Notes: generated by a model not told the origin, from the sequence alone. A DNA stretch of 33,848 nt from an uncultured Chloroflexota bacterium (GCA_902774215.1 CACYHU010000091.1:1-33848); one strand, 5' to 3'; positions 1-8,168 are shown, counted from the stretch's first letter. Made by a program: numbers and translations.

Positions 1-452
1 TATTGCTCAGTACGGAACAGTTCTCGAATCATGGTTTCCGCTGGGCGGACGCGGCAACACGCAGACATTATTCAATGACAGTACGATCCGTGCAATTGCT
101 GAAGCGTATGGGAAAACTTCAGCACAGATCATCCTGCGCTGGCACCTGCAGGCAGGCAATATCGCCATCCCGGGTTCCTCTAATGAAGCTCATATTCAGG
201 AAAACTATGAGGTCTTCGATTTTGCTCTGAGCGATGAAGAAATGCAGCAGATGACTGCTTTGGATAAAAATCAAAGATTCGCTGATTATTAATTACAAAT
301 TACAATCCTGAATAAAACCATAAAACAAATGATGCCTGTGCAGGATCTGTTTTCAATCAGCATGCGATCCTGGATCCTTTATTGATACCTTTGAAGAACG
401 GTTTTCTTTACAAACGGCTGATGAAAATATATTATAATAATATATTGTGAAT
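1..452. repeat. left arm of a large inverted repeat
   Basis: This stretch is the reverse complement, with scattered mismatches, of 594-1045. The match covers the last 97 codons of an aldo/keto reductase and continues through about 160 bases after the stop, for example the shared CAGCATGCGATCCTGGATCC and the AT-rich ATATATTATAATAATATATT tract. The coding part is more alike than the part after the stop. The arm probably extends beyond the left edge of the window. Confidence 0.85.
2..292 (+). CDS. aldo/keto reductase, C-terminal part (5' end outside window)
   Basis: The reading frame is open from the first bases and ends at TAA 290-292, giving about 96 residues of an aldo/keto reductase C-terminus. 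It includes the conserved ILRWHLQ and AIPGSS segments, which in this family line the NADP(H) pyrophosphate site. It is nearly identical to the end of the minus-strand gene at 754-1659; I see about six substitutions over the aligned stretch (for example Asp to Ala near the start and His to Tyr near the end). The two genes point at each other, and the sequence after their stops is also duplicated. The catalytic half lies outside the window, so activity and export cannot be judged. The family assignment is secure; the substrate is unknown. Confidence 0.9.
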   Translation: MAQYGTVLESWFPLGGRGNTQTLFNDSTIRAIAEAYGKTSAQIILRWHLQAGNIAIPGSSNEAHIQENYEVFDFALSDEEMQQMTALDKNQRFADY

Positions 453-593
453 TTCAAACCAATTAATTTAATGCGGCGCTGCTATAGAGACATGGCTGAT
501 AGATCAGCGTTTCCATGGAAAACGGGATAGAAGAAAATGCTCCGGGAAGGAGTCTGAAAAAAGATGGAAAAGAATAATTCGAAGTCAGAAGAG
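453..593. other. unique spacer between inverted repeat arms
   Basis: This is about 140 bases between the two arms. It has no convincing open frame and no hairpin-plus-U terminator. With the flanking arms it makes up the gene-free stretch between the stops at 292 and 754. I see nothing coding here. Confidence 0.5.
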
Positions 594-1045
594 ATTTACA
601 ATATATTATTATATTATATTTTCATCAGTCGTTTGTAAAGAAAATTGTTCTTAAAGACATCAATAAAGGATCCAGGATCGCATGCTGAATGAAAACAGAT
701 CCGGCACAGGCATTATTCGCTTTTCAGTTTTTTTACAGGATTGTAATTTGTGATTAATAATCAGCGAATCTTTGATTTTTTTCCAAAGCAGTCATCTGCT
801 GCATTTCTTCATCGCTCAGAGCAAAATCGAAGACCTCATGGTTTTCCTGAATATGAGCTTCATTGGAGGACCCCGGGATGGCGATATTGCCTTCCTGCAG
901 GTGCCAGCGCAGGATGATCTGTGCTGAAGTTTTTCCATGCGCTTCAGCAATTGCACGGATCGCACTGTCATTGAATAATGTCTGCGTGTTGCCGCGTCCG
1001 CCCAGCGGGAACCATGATTCAAGAACCGTTCCGTATTGGTCAATA
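594..1045. repeat. right arm of a large inverted repeat
   Basis: This is the partner of the arm at 1-452. It contains the 3' end of the minus-strand aldo/keto reductase gene and the sequence after its stop. Small length and base differences between the arms near 690-750 show the copies have diverged, which argues against a simple fold-back assembly error. Confidence 0.85.
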
Positions 1046-1659
1046 TGCCGCTGCATTTCCTTGCTCTGAAGGTACGGATGCGTTTCATTCTGGAGAATCG
1101 CCGGTTTGATCGTGGTGGCGTTCACCAGACGGTCGAAATCAGCCGGTTCATAGAAATTAGAAAGCCCGATCGAGCGCAGCTTTCCGTCTTCTACTGCCCG
1201 TTCCATCGCCTGATAAGCCTGGACATCATTCGACGGCTGACTATGATGCAGGATCATCAGGTCGATATAATCCAGACCGAGTCGATTCAGGGATGCATCC
1301 ACTGCCGCGTCCCCGTTTCCGAAATCTGAGGTCCACATTTTAGTTGTAACAAAAATCTCTTCACGGGTCACAAAACCTTCGTCAATTGCCCTCTGAATAC
1401 CGCGGCCAACTCCCTGTTCGTTTCCGTAGATGTGGGCTGTATCGATCAGACGGTAACCATCACGCAATGCCCAGTAGACAGAATTTTCCGCCTGCTGATC
1501 CGAAAGAGCGAAACATCCGATTCCCAACACCGGCATCTCATAGCCGCTGTTCAGCATAACAGTACCTTTTTCAAGGTCGAATTCCGCTGTCTGCGCTCCG
1601 CAGACCGAAGCGGACACCAGGCAAAACAGTGCCAGCAAAACAATAATAATTTTTTTCAT
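754..1659 (-). CDS. exported aldo/keto reductase
   Basis: This 301-residue protein belongs to the aldo/keto reductase superfamily, which reduces carbonyls with NAD(P)H. Residues 1-22 form a signal peptide (Lys-Lys, a hydrophobic run, then a small-residue region ending in CGA-Q). The mature TIM barrel shows the tetrad D73, Y78, K107 and H138, and the late AIPGSS cofactor segment. Typical cytoplasmic members have about 275-285 residues, so the extra length is the leader. The ATG at 1659 follows a modest GAGG. It is the last gene of a minus-strand operon, only 7 bases after the preceding aldo/keto reductase. Export of an NAD(P)H-dependent enzyme is odd, because the cofactor is not normally available outside the membrane. 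Its 3' third lies in the inverted repeat. Confidence 0.93.
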   Translation of the reverse strand: MKKIIIVLLALFCLVSASVCGAQTAEFDLEKGTVMLNSGYEMPVLGIGCFALSDQQAENSVYWALRDGYRLIDTAHIYGNEQGVGRGIQRAIDEGFVTREEIFVTTKMWTSDFGNGDAAVDASLNRLGLDYIDLMILHHSQPSNDVQAYQAMERAVEDGKLRSIGLSNFYEPADFDRLVNATTIKPAILQNETHPYLQSKEMQRHIDQYGTVLESWFPLGGRGNTQTLFNDSAIRAIAEAHGKTSAQIILRWHLQEGNIAIPGSSNEAHIQENHEVFDFALSDEEMQQMTALEKNQRFADY

Positions 1660-1666
1660 AAATACC

Positions 1667-2818
1667 TCACATTACAAAAGCATGTTCAACAAGAAAATTC
1701 CATGCTTCTTTTACCTGAGCTGTGATATCTTCTCCGTCCAGGAACACTGTCTCCTCCGGAAAGGGTTGATGGATATCTTTTACGCCGAGCGACAGCATCT
1801 TGTTGGAAAGATAGTTCATTTCACCGGAAAACAGCGGATTGGGCTGAACCATGGCGGAATTATAGGTATGCAGGATCGCAGCAACGGAAACACCGTGATA
1901 AGTCAGAGATTCATATTTTCTGAAGTCACCGGTATGCTCCGGGCCAGCGGCTTTCTGATCCGCAGCGAGTTTTTCAAGAAGCGACTGCTGTTCGCTGCTC
2001 AAACCGGTGAAGCCCTTCATGCTCTTCACATTATCGAGAACCTGTTCCAGCGTGGACATACCAGAGAGTACGGCCATAACACCTTCTTTACTTGCAGCGT
2101 AACGGAGTGCCCAGCCTGCGGGTGATATTTCCGGATCGATCATGCGAAGCTGTTTTTCGGAAGATTCAGGGATAGATGCCAATACACCGCCCTTGACCGG
2201 TTCCATAACAACCACTTTCTTCCCGTGTTTTCGGCTCACATCATAGCAGCCTTTGGAAGCGATGAAATAGCTGTTCCAGTCGAAGTAATTGATAATAATT
2301 TGCACAAATTCAACTTCCGGATGATCTGTCAGGATCTGATCCAGGACTTCCGGAGAGTCATGGAAGGAGAACCCCAGGTGTTTGATTTTTCCTTCAGCTT
2401 TCCATTGCTGTGCATGTTCAAAGAGCCAGCAGGTCTTCACAACACCGCCTTTGCCATCGAGCCCGTTATAGAATTTCGTGTTCAGGATATGAAGCAGATA
2501 GTAATCGACATAATCAGTGCCGAGATTGGAAAGCTGCTGTGCAAATATGCCTTCCACCTGGTCCTCGTTTTGGACTGCAAAGGTTGGAAACTTGGTCGCG
2601 ATCGTGAACCGGTCCCGCGGATAACGGTCAACGACTGTACGCTTCAATGCTGCTTCACTGGTTCCATTATGATAAGCAAAGCTGGTGTCAAAATAGGTGA
2701 AGCCGTTCCCGATAAATTCATCTACCATCTGATTCAGCTGATCAAAATCAATGTTGGTCGGTTCTCCGTTGAAAACCGGCAGACGCATAAAACCAAAGCC
2801 CAATTTTCCGTCAGACAT
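1667..2818 (-). CDS. aldo/keto reductase, COG1453-like, lacking ferredoxin cysteines
   Basis: This 383-residue protein has an N-terminal aldo/keto reductase barrel with tetrad D44, Y49, K76 and H110, followed by an extra C-terminal region of about 90 residues. The layout and length match the COG1453 type, in which the C-terminal region normally binds iron-sulfur clusters through CxxC-type cysteines ahead of a conserved IL..YN segment. Here the matching stretch (YHGVSVAAILHTYN, roughly 310-325) keeps the scaffold but has no cysteines; only two occur in the whole protein, both in the barrel. It is cytoplasmic, with no leader. The start is set by a strong AGGGGG a few bases upstream. It lies 17 bases after the SDR gene and 7 before the exported reductase. 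The barrel call is firm; the loss of clusters is inferred from the pattern. Confidence 0.9.
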   Translation of the reverse strand: MSDGKLGFGFMRLPVFNGEPTNIDFDQLNQMVDEFIGNGFTYFDTSFAYHNGTSEAALKRTVVDRYPRDRFTIATKFPTFAVQNEDQVEGIFAQQLSNLGTDYVDYYLLHILNTKFYNGLDGKGGVVKTCWLFEHAQQWKAEGKIKHLGFSFHDSPEVLDQILTDHPEVEFVQIIINYFDWNSYFIASKGCYDVSRKHGKKVVVMEPVKGGVLASIPESSEKQLRMIDPEISPAGWALRYAASKEGVMAVLSGMSTLEQVLDNVKSMKGFTGLSSEQQSLLEKLAADQKAAGPEHTGDFRKYESLTYHGVSVAAILHTYNSAMVQPNPLFSGEMNYLSNKMLSLGVKDIHQPFPEETVFLDGEDITAQVKEAWNFLVEHAFVM

Positions 2819-2835
2819 TTTTTCCCCCTTTTCGT

Positions 2836-3678
2836 TTAGTGAAGTTTGTAGACACCGGTGCGGATCGAAGCAATGACGCCGCCGTCGATCAGCAGGTCAG
2901 TGCCGGTGATGAATGAAGCATGTTCCCCGAGCAGGAAAGCACCGGCTTCTGCGATCTCATCGGATGAAGCAGTCCGCATCGCAGCGCTGGAGTCGATCAT
3001 CACCTGATAGAGGTCCCCTGCAGCCTTGAATTCGTCATAGGCAAGCGGGGTGACAATGATACCCGGACTGATCGTATTGATACGAGCCCTGCGTTCCTTC
3101 CATGTGGTGGCAGCGGCTTTCTGGGCTTGCAGATGATTGACCCGCTTCGCTATCATATAGGCAATACCGGACTGAGTGGCTGTTTCTTTGATATACGCCA
3201 CGTTCATAAGTTCATCGGTTGGGATGTGAAGGATCTCCAGTTCAACCTCATCCGGGAGCCTGTGCATATAACCGGTCTGGCTGGAGATGATCAGCCCCGC
3301 GCCGCCGGCAGCCATTACCTTTCCGAAGGCATCTACCGCATAACCTGTTCCCACCATATCCAATTTCAGGATGTGTTCAGGGGATGCCTGTGATGGGGAA
3401 GCTCCCGCAGTATCGATGAAATATTTCACGCTGCCGAGAGAGGCTGCTTTTTCCGCAAACGCCTCGACAGAGCCTTTATCCAGCGCATTAACAATACAGG
3501 GCTCCACATCATAGCCGCTGTATTGCAGATCATGTTTCACCTGTTCCAGATTTTTTTCACTGATATCTCCCAGCAGAATTTTCTTTCCTGCCGCGATCCT
3601 CCGTACGATGGCGGTTCCCATAGAGCCAGCCCCGAGAAGGGCGATAACGTCTTTGGTTTCATTCCGGTCAAATATCAT
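2836..3678 (-). CDS. short-chain dehydrogenase/reductase (SDR)
   Basis: This 280-residue Rossmann-fold oxidoreductase has the nucleotide-binding turn GAGSMG at 16-21, Ser132/133 in an ISSQTG segment, the YxxxK pair Y174/K178 in AYMIAK, a downstream SPG and a C-terminal TGTDLLIDGG. These are the standard marks of classical SDRs that interconvert alcohols and ketones with NAD(P)H. The N-terminal turn is closer to GxGxxG than to the usual TGxxxGIG. It is the first gene of the three-gene minus-strand operon, behind the promoter at 3815-3842. The substrate cannot be told. Confidence 0.92.
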   Translation of the reverse strand: MIFDRNETKDVIALLGAGSMGTAIVRRIAAGKKILLGDISEKNLEQVKHDLQYSGYDVEPCIVNALDKGSVEAFAEKAASLGSVKYFIDTAGASPSQASPEHILKLDMVGTGYAVDAFGKVMAAGGAGLIISSQTGYMHRLPDEVELEILHIPTDELMNVAYIKETATQSGIAYMIAKRVNHLQAQKAAATTWKERRARINTISPGIIVTPLAYDEFKAAGDLYQVMIDSSAAMRTASSDEIAEAGAFLLGEHASFITGTDLLIDGGVIASIRTGVYKLH

Positions 3679-3814
3679 CTCATTCTCCTTGCTGGTGCCG
3701 GATCCTATCCCGGCAGAAAATCATATCGCTGCAATTTACCGTCAGTTTCCGTGTGCTGTATGTGTTCACATCTTTCTGTTGTTTATGGAAACTTCCGTTT
3801 TGTATCATTTTGGT

Positions 3815-3842
3815 ATTATAAAAATTCCCTGAAAATATTCAA
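3815..3842 (-). promoter_or_regulatory. promoter of the SDR/aldo-keto reductase operon
   Basis: Read on the minus strand, TTGAAT (3842-3837), a 16-base spacer and a perfect TATAAT (3820-3815). The sequence ACTGCCCATTG overlaps the -35 box, as it also does, with at most one change, in the two sister promoters at 3926 and 7556. Confidence 0.8.
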
Positions 3843-3871
3843 TGGGCAGTTTTATCAAAACAGTTTCTTAG

Positions 3872-3896
3872 GCAACTCTTTTGCAAAAACAGTTGC
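3872..3896. promoter_or_regulatory. shared operator GCAACT-N13-AGTTGC
   Basis: A dyad, GCAACT at 3872-3877 and AGTTGC at 3891-3896, sits between two divergent promoters. Its centre, 3884, is 42 bases from the near edge of each -35 box (3842 on the left, 3926 on the right). The same dyad at the same distance lies before the flavodoxin operon at 7637. Upstream placement suggests an activator site, for example a LysR- or AraC-type protein; no such regulator gene is in the window. Confidence 0.7.
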
Positions 3897-3925
3897 TTTT
3901 GAAACTGATTCGGAAATACTGCCCG

Positions 3926-3954
3926 TTGTTTTTATCTTTTTGTCTCTATATAAT
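3926..3954 (+). promoter_or_regulatory. promoter of the NTF2-like/flavoprotein operon
   Basis: TTGTTT at 3926-3931, a 17-base spacer and TATAAT at 3949-3954, with ACTGCCCGTTG running into the -35 box. Transcription should start near 3961, which rules out the in-frame ATG at 3960 as the start of the following gene. Confidence 0.75.
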
Positions 3955-4010
3955 CTAATATGAAACAGGCAGCGCAAGATCAGCCTGATTATCAGATGGA
4001 GGTACATAGA

Positions 4011-4460
4011 ATGACAAATGAAGTGATTTCCGCAAAAATGGAACTGAAGGAACTGGTTGATGTTTTTTCCAACCTTGCCGATATAAAGGATGCCGCAAGT
4101 CAGGGAGAACTTTTCCTTCCCGATGGCGTTTTGGAATTCCAAATGGGTTTTGACGGTGAAATACAGAACATTGTCGGAAGAGAAGCGCTTGTTCAGGCAT
4201 TCTCCGCAACGATCAATCCCTGCAAGTCAGTCTATCACATCAACGGACAGCATACTGTCACACTGAATGACGATCTTACTGAAGCTGAAGGCACTGCCTA
4301 CTGCCAGGCAACCCTGGTAAACGAAGTTGACGGCAAAGATGTTGTGACTACGAACTATGTCCGCTATGCTGATCTTTATGTAAAAGCAGATGGCAAATGG
4401 TTCATCAAACGCCGAAGGACCACATTCCTGATTTCGGATAAACATGTTTTGAATTCATAA
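4011..4460 (+). CDS. SnoaL/NTF2-like protein
   Basis: This 149-residue cytoplasmic protein has the look of the NTF2-like superfamily (SnoaL-like): an N-terminal helical part, a DGVLEFQMGF strand, then alternating strands ending in VRYADLYVKADGKWFIKRR. Such proteins are small alpha+beta barrels that bind or isomerise hydrophobic ligands; some are non-catalytic. I place the start at ATG 4011, behind GGAGG at 3998-4002, and not at the in-frame ATG at 3960, which coincides with the predicted transcription start. It is first in a plus-strand operon with the flavoprotein and the cyclophilin-like protein. The family is fairly sure, the ligand unknown. Confidence 0.85.
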   Translation: MTNEVISAKMELKELVDVFSNLADIKDAASQGELFLPDGVLEFQMGFDGEIQNIVGREALVQAFSATINPCKSVYHINGQHTVTLNDDLTEAEGTAYCQATLVNEVDGKDVVTTNYVRYADLYVKADGKWFIKRRRTTFLISDKHVLNS

Positions 4461-4489
4461 AAATAAAAAGAAGGAAAAGGGAGTAAATC

Positions 4490-6393
4490 ATGGAATTTCC
4501 GCATCTTTCAAGTCCGATCACGATCGGTTCTGTCACGATCAAAAACCGGGCTTTACAAGGGAAGGAATCGAATATTTTGTACGCCGTGCTGAAGGCGGAT
4601 TCGGACTGCTGTTTTCCGGCGGAACCAACGGGGACTGTATCGTGGACGGTTGTGACGGTATTCTGAACCATCCGGAGGAATTCATTGCACAAGGTAAGGA
4701 ACTGAACTCCCGAATTGCCGCATACGGATGCAGGATGTTCATCCAGCTGTCAATGAATGTCGGACGCAACGGCGGCCTGAAAACGCCCTCTCCGCTGCCG
4801 ACCCTGGGTGATCCCAACGTGATCACAAAAGCGCTGACGATTGAAGAGATCCATACAAAGGTTTCTGAAATGGGAAAAGCGGCCAAACTCTGTAAAGATG
4901 CGGGGTTTGCCGGGGTGGACATCCACGCCATGCACTGGGGACATTTGCTGGATTCTTTTGCGCTTGCTTTCATGAACCACCGGGAAGATGAGTATGGCGG
5001 CAGTCTGGAGAACCGGATCCGCGTTGCGAAGGAAATTGTTGAGGCTATCAGGCATGAATGCGGTCCCGATTTTCCTGTCACCATGCGCCTTGCACTGAAA
5101 AGTTATATGAAAGGCTTCAATCAGGCCTCTTTCGACGGCTCGGAAGAAGTCGGAAGGACACCAGAAGAAGCGATCGAAATCGGAAAGCTTCTGGAATCTT
5201 ACGGCTACGACGGTCTTTCCGTAGATGCCGGGACACTTGACGCTTTTTATTACGCAATGCCGCCTTCATATATTCCGCAGGGATTTATGCTTGATATGGC
5301 TTCAAAGCTGAAGAAGGCTGTGAACATTCCGGTCCTTTGCGGCGGACGAATGGCTGATCCGAAAATGAATGAGGAAGCCATTGTGGATGGGAAGATTGAT
5401 GCTGTTGTGATCGGCAGGCAGGCGATTGCCGACCCTGATTACGGGAATAAAGTAACGGCAGGGAAACCGGAAGAGATCCGCACCTGCATCGGCTGCAACC
5501 AGGGCTGTATCTGGGGATATTTCTGCACGGGGCGGGTCGGCTGCGCTGTCAATCCCGAAGTGGGATATGAGAACCGGAAGAAGATCACAAAAGCGGATGC
5601 TGTGAAAAACATTGTCATCGTCGGTGGAGGTGCTGCAGGCATGGAGGCAGCACGTGTACTGAAACTGCGCGGCCATAATGTGACACTTAATGAAAAGAGC
5701 GGTATCCTCGGCGGAAATCTGATCCCTGCAGGAGCACATGACTTTAAGAAAGAGATCGGAGCCCTGACAAAATACTACAGGAATCAGATGAAGAGCCTGA
5801 ATGTGGTTATCAGGATGAATACGGAAGTTAATGCTGACATTCTGAAGGCATCTCATGCCGATGCGGTTATCCTTGCCACAGGCTCCGTTCCTGTTATGCC
5901 GCGAAGCATTGAAGGTATTGAAAAGGCTGTATCCGGGGTGGATGCGCTGCTTGGCAAAAAACCTGTCGGAAAAAAAGTTGTTATTGTCGGAGGAGGACTG
6001 GTCGGCTGCGAGATCGCTTACGGTTACGCAAAAGAAGGCAGACAGGTCACCATTGTGGAGGCGTTGGATCAGATTCTGAATCTGAACAATATCCCTGGGA
6101 TGAATAAAGCGATGCTGCTGGATGCCTTTGAGTTCTATGGGGCGCAGATTTATACAGGTACAAAGCTGAAATCCGTGTTGGATGACGGTGCTGTTGTTGA
6201 ACTTCCTGATGGCACGGAGAAAAAACTTGATGCAGACACGGTGATCCTGTCGATCGGATACAGACCGGTGCCATCCATGAAGGAAAGCATTTCTGGATCA
6301 GGCATCCCGGTTTATGAGATCGGTGACGGACATAAGGTCGGAAATGTTATGAGCTGCATCGCGGAAGCATATGATACAGCGATGGATTTATAA
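4490..6393 (+). pseudogene. 2-enoate reductase / Old Yellow Enzyme-type flavoprotein, frameshifted by an internal deletion
   Basis: Translation from ATG 4490 (behind AAGGAAAAGGGAG) gives the family N-terminus ending VTIKNR near 4549. The frame then becomes wrong, while another frame resumes with FTREGIEYF at 4552. Relatives have some 15-20 residues here, including the FMN-site MxPMG segment, so bases are missing as well as the frame changed. The rest is well preserved: TIM barrel, a 4Fe-4S site CIGCNQGC (about 5487-5510) with a later Cys before AVNP, an FAD-binding GGGAAG turn (about 5622) and a second dinucleotide turn GGGLVG (about 5991). Intact relatives reduce enoates or dienoyl-CoA with NAD(P)H. 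The main open frame (from a GTG at 4642) could at most make an N-truncated protein without the FMN segment. Confidence 0.8.
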
Positions 6394-6407
6394 ATCGGGG
6401 AGGCAAC

Positions 6408-7343
6408 GTGGTAATAAAAATGATCTCAGCTTTGGCAGCAGCAGTTATCATGCTGTTCACTCTCTCAGCTTTTCAAACAGTGCCGGAACAGAATAAAACA
6501 ATGTCCGGGGAGACGGAAAATCTGCAGAACGGTGAAGATGGGAATTCAGACCAATCAAATACAACAGAAATAAAAATGCTGTTCGGTGAAACGGAAATCA
6601 CGGCTGTCCTGGATGACAGCGGGACTTCAAAAGCTTTCCTTGAACTGCTGCCGCTGACACTGGACATGAGACGCTACGCTGACCGGGAGTATTACGCAGC
6701 CCTGGGAGAGCTGCCCGAAGATGGAGAAAGTATTCCGGATTTTGAAAACGGGGATGTCACTTATTATACCGCGGGCAGGTCGCTGGCGATTTTCTTCGGG
6801 AATGAGGAAAATTCCAGCCAGGGCGGGCTGATCCGAATGGGCAGGATCACATCTGATCTGAGCCTGTTTTCGGCAATGGACGAGAGCGAAACAGTTACAA
6901 TAGAAATCGCTGAAAGTGAGGAAAGCGTGCGGAATTTTGATTTTTCGGTATTCACGAATGTGGAAATCACAGGAATCGATACTGATTCCCTGAATCGTGA
7001 TGAGCTTGAAGTTCTCTATGCCCAGGCGAGATACTGCCAGGCTATGACCGATGCGGATATTGACACCATGCGTGAGCTTGTTTCAGAAGACACGATCTTC
7101 ACCCATATGAGCGGGATGCAGCAGACACGGGAAGAATACTTCGCCGATGTTGCCGATGGAAGACTCCGATACTTTACCATCGGGATTGAAAATCCTGTGA
7201 TCAAAGTTGATGGAGACAAGGCTCAGATCACCTATACGTCTGTTCTCAACGCAAACGCGTACGGTGCCAGAGGAACCTATCGCATGAAAGGTACACATGT
7301 TTACGAAAAGCGTGATGGTGCATGGATCTCTGTCAATCGCTGA
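6408..7343 (+). CDS. exported cyclophilin-like / NTF2-like (DUF4440) fusion protein
   Basis: This 311-residue protein has three parts. Residues 1-25 form a signal peptide, followed by an acidic, Asn/Gln-rich linker to about 52. Residues 54-168 match the bacterial cyclophilin-like fold family (IKMLFGETEITAVLDDS, LPLTLDM, YYTAGRSLAIFFG, GLIRMGRIT), which lacks classical isomerase residues. Residues about 195-310 form an NTF2-like domain of the DUF4440/SnoaL type (TFTHMSG-like core, then strands ending KRDGAWISVNR). The start is GTG 6408, four bases after GGGGAGG; ATG 6420 in frame is an alternative with a poorer gap. It is the last gene of the operon begun by another NTF2-like protein. The role is unknown; ligand binding outside the membrane is an inference. 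Confidence 0.82.
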   Translation: MVIKMISALAAAVIMLFTLSAFQTVPEQNKTMSGETENLQNGEDGNSDQSNTTEIKMLFGETEITAVLDDSGTSKAFLELLPLTLDMRRYADREYYAALGELPEDGESIPDFENGDVTYYTAGRSLAIFFGNEENSSQGGLIRMGRITSDLSLFSAMDESETVTIEIAESEESVRNFDFSVFTNVEITGIDTDSLNRDELEVLYAQARYCQAMTDADIDTMRELVSEDTIFTHMSGMQQTREEYFADVADGRLRYFTIGIENPVIKVDGDKAQITYTSVLNANAYGARGTYRMKGTHVYEKRDGAWISVNR

Positions 7344-7501
7344 GGGAGAATAGATGGAAAAACATAATATGCCTGATTAATCCAATGGTCTTAAATCTGC
7401 ATTGGACCGGAGTAGCACCTGAAGCACAGGTATCAGAAAACGGCTGGCTTAAAGTTTCCGAGCGTGAAAGTTTTATTTTGGCAGCATCTTTATTAGAATA
7501 A
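7344..7501 (+). other. intergenic stretch with a doubtful 38-codon frame
   Basis: A short frame, ATG 7385 to TAA 7499-7501, encodes a 38-residue peptide (ending SFILAASLLE) with no ribosome binding site, and its stop touches the operator at 7502. It could be a remnant of a longer gene, since the frame is open for some way upstream. CCAATG/CATTGG at 7382-7405 can pair but has no U-tract. I would not call a gene here. Confidence 0.3.
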
Positions 7502-7526
7502 GCAACTGTTTTTCAAAAAGGGTTGC
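7502..7526. promoter_or_regulatory. operator GCAACT-N13-GGTTGC
   Basis: This is the same dyad as at 3872-3896, with one base changed in the right half. Its centre, 7514, is again 42 bases before the -35 box at 7556. It predicts co-regulation of the flavodoxin/aldo-keto reductase pair with the two divergent operons at 3815-3954. Confidence 0.7.
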
Positions 7527-7555
7527 TTATGTCACCAAATCAGAAATACTGCCCA

Positions 7556-7583
7556 TTGAAAAAGATTTGAAAATCACTATAAT
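7556..7583 (+). promoter_or_regulatory. promoter of the flavodoxin/aldo-keto reductase operon
   Basis: TTGAAA at 7556-7561, a 16-base spacer and TATAAT at 7578-7583. GAAATACTGCCCATTG runs into the -35 box as in the sister promoters. The predicted start near 7590 leaves a leader of about 45 bases before the flavodoxin ATG. Confidence 0.8.
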
Positions 7584-7636
7584 ACGAATCAGAAAATAAG
7601 AAACACAAGTTGCGGAACATAAAGGAGAATATTACT

Positions 7637-8158
7637 ATGGCAAAAACATTGACCGCATATTTTTCAAGAGCGGACGAGAACTATTTCGGTGGTTCCATGC
7701 GCTATGTTGAGGTAGGAAATACAGAAATCGCAGTCGGAAAGATCCGCGAACTGATCGACACAGATGTGTTCAAAATCGAGATGGTGAAACCCTATGCAAA
7801 AGAGTATATGACCTGCATCGATGAAGCAAAAGCTGACCTGCGGGCAAAAGCAAGACCGGAACTGGTCTCCATGCCGGAATCCATCAATGAATATGACACG
7901 GTCATTCTGGCTTATCCCAATTACTGGGGAACCATGCCGATGGCAGTTTTCACGTTCCTGGAAGCATTTGATTTTTCCGGCAAGACTATCCTGCCGCTCT
8001 GCACCAATGAAGGAAGTGGAATGGGTATCAGCGAACGCGATATTGCAAAGACCTGCCCAGGAGCCAGACTTGCGAAGGGCTTACCTATCAGCGGCAGCAG
8101 TGTCGCAGGTTCCAAACCACAGATCGAAAAATGGCTGAAATCAAACGGACTGATCTAA
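7637..8158 (+). CDS. flavodoxin (flavodoxin_4 type), cytoplasmic
   Basis: This 173-residue protein is a flavodoxin-fold FMN protein that probably carries one or two electrons between reductases. The phosphate-binding region is split: LTAYFSRADEN at 5-14, then an insertion, then GNTEIA at 27-32. The second FMN loop is ILAYPNYWGTMPM, followed by FDFSGKTILPLCTNEGSG. The ATG at 7637 lies behind AAAGGAG; the TTG-side extension upstream has no binding site. There is no signal peptide, in contrast to other flavodoxins in this window. The aldo/keto reductase gene follows 10 bases later, so the two are probably co-translated. Confidence 0.92.
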   Translation: MAKTLTAYFSRADENYFGGSMRYVEVGNTEIAVGKIRELIDTDVFKIEMVKPYAKEYMTCIDEAKADLRAKARPELVSMPESINEYDTVILAYPNYWGTMPMAVFTFLEAFDFSGKTILPLCTNEGSGMGISERDIAKTCPGARLAKGLPISGSSVAGSKPQIEKWLKSNGLI

Positions 8159-8168
8159 GGAGAACATC

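Noticed and set aside
1..1045. Fold-back assembly artefact as the cause of the inverted repeat
   Set aside because: The arms differ at many positions, including amino acid changes and indels, which a copy error within one molecule would not give.
816..1088. Minus-strand frame of 90 codons inside the exported aldo/keto reductase gene
   Set aside because: It is an out-of-frame shadow of the reductase. The matching frame in the left repeat arm (3-230) looks alike only because the DNA is duplicated.
3960..4010. Upstream ATG extension of the NTF2-like gene
   Set aside because: The ATG at 3960 falls on the predicted transcription start, while ATG 4011 has a proper GGAGG.
7385..7501. Possible 38-residue peptide
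   Set aside because: No ribosome binding site, no family resemblance, and its stop runs into the operator; kept only as an intergenic note.
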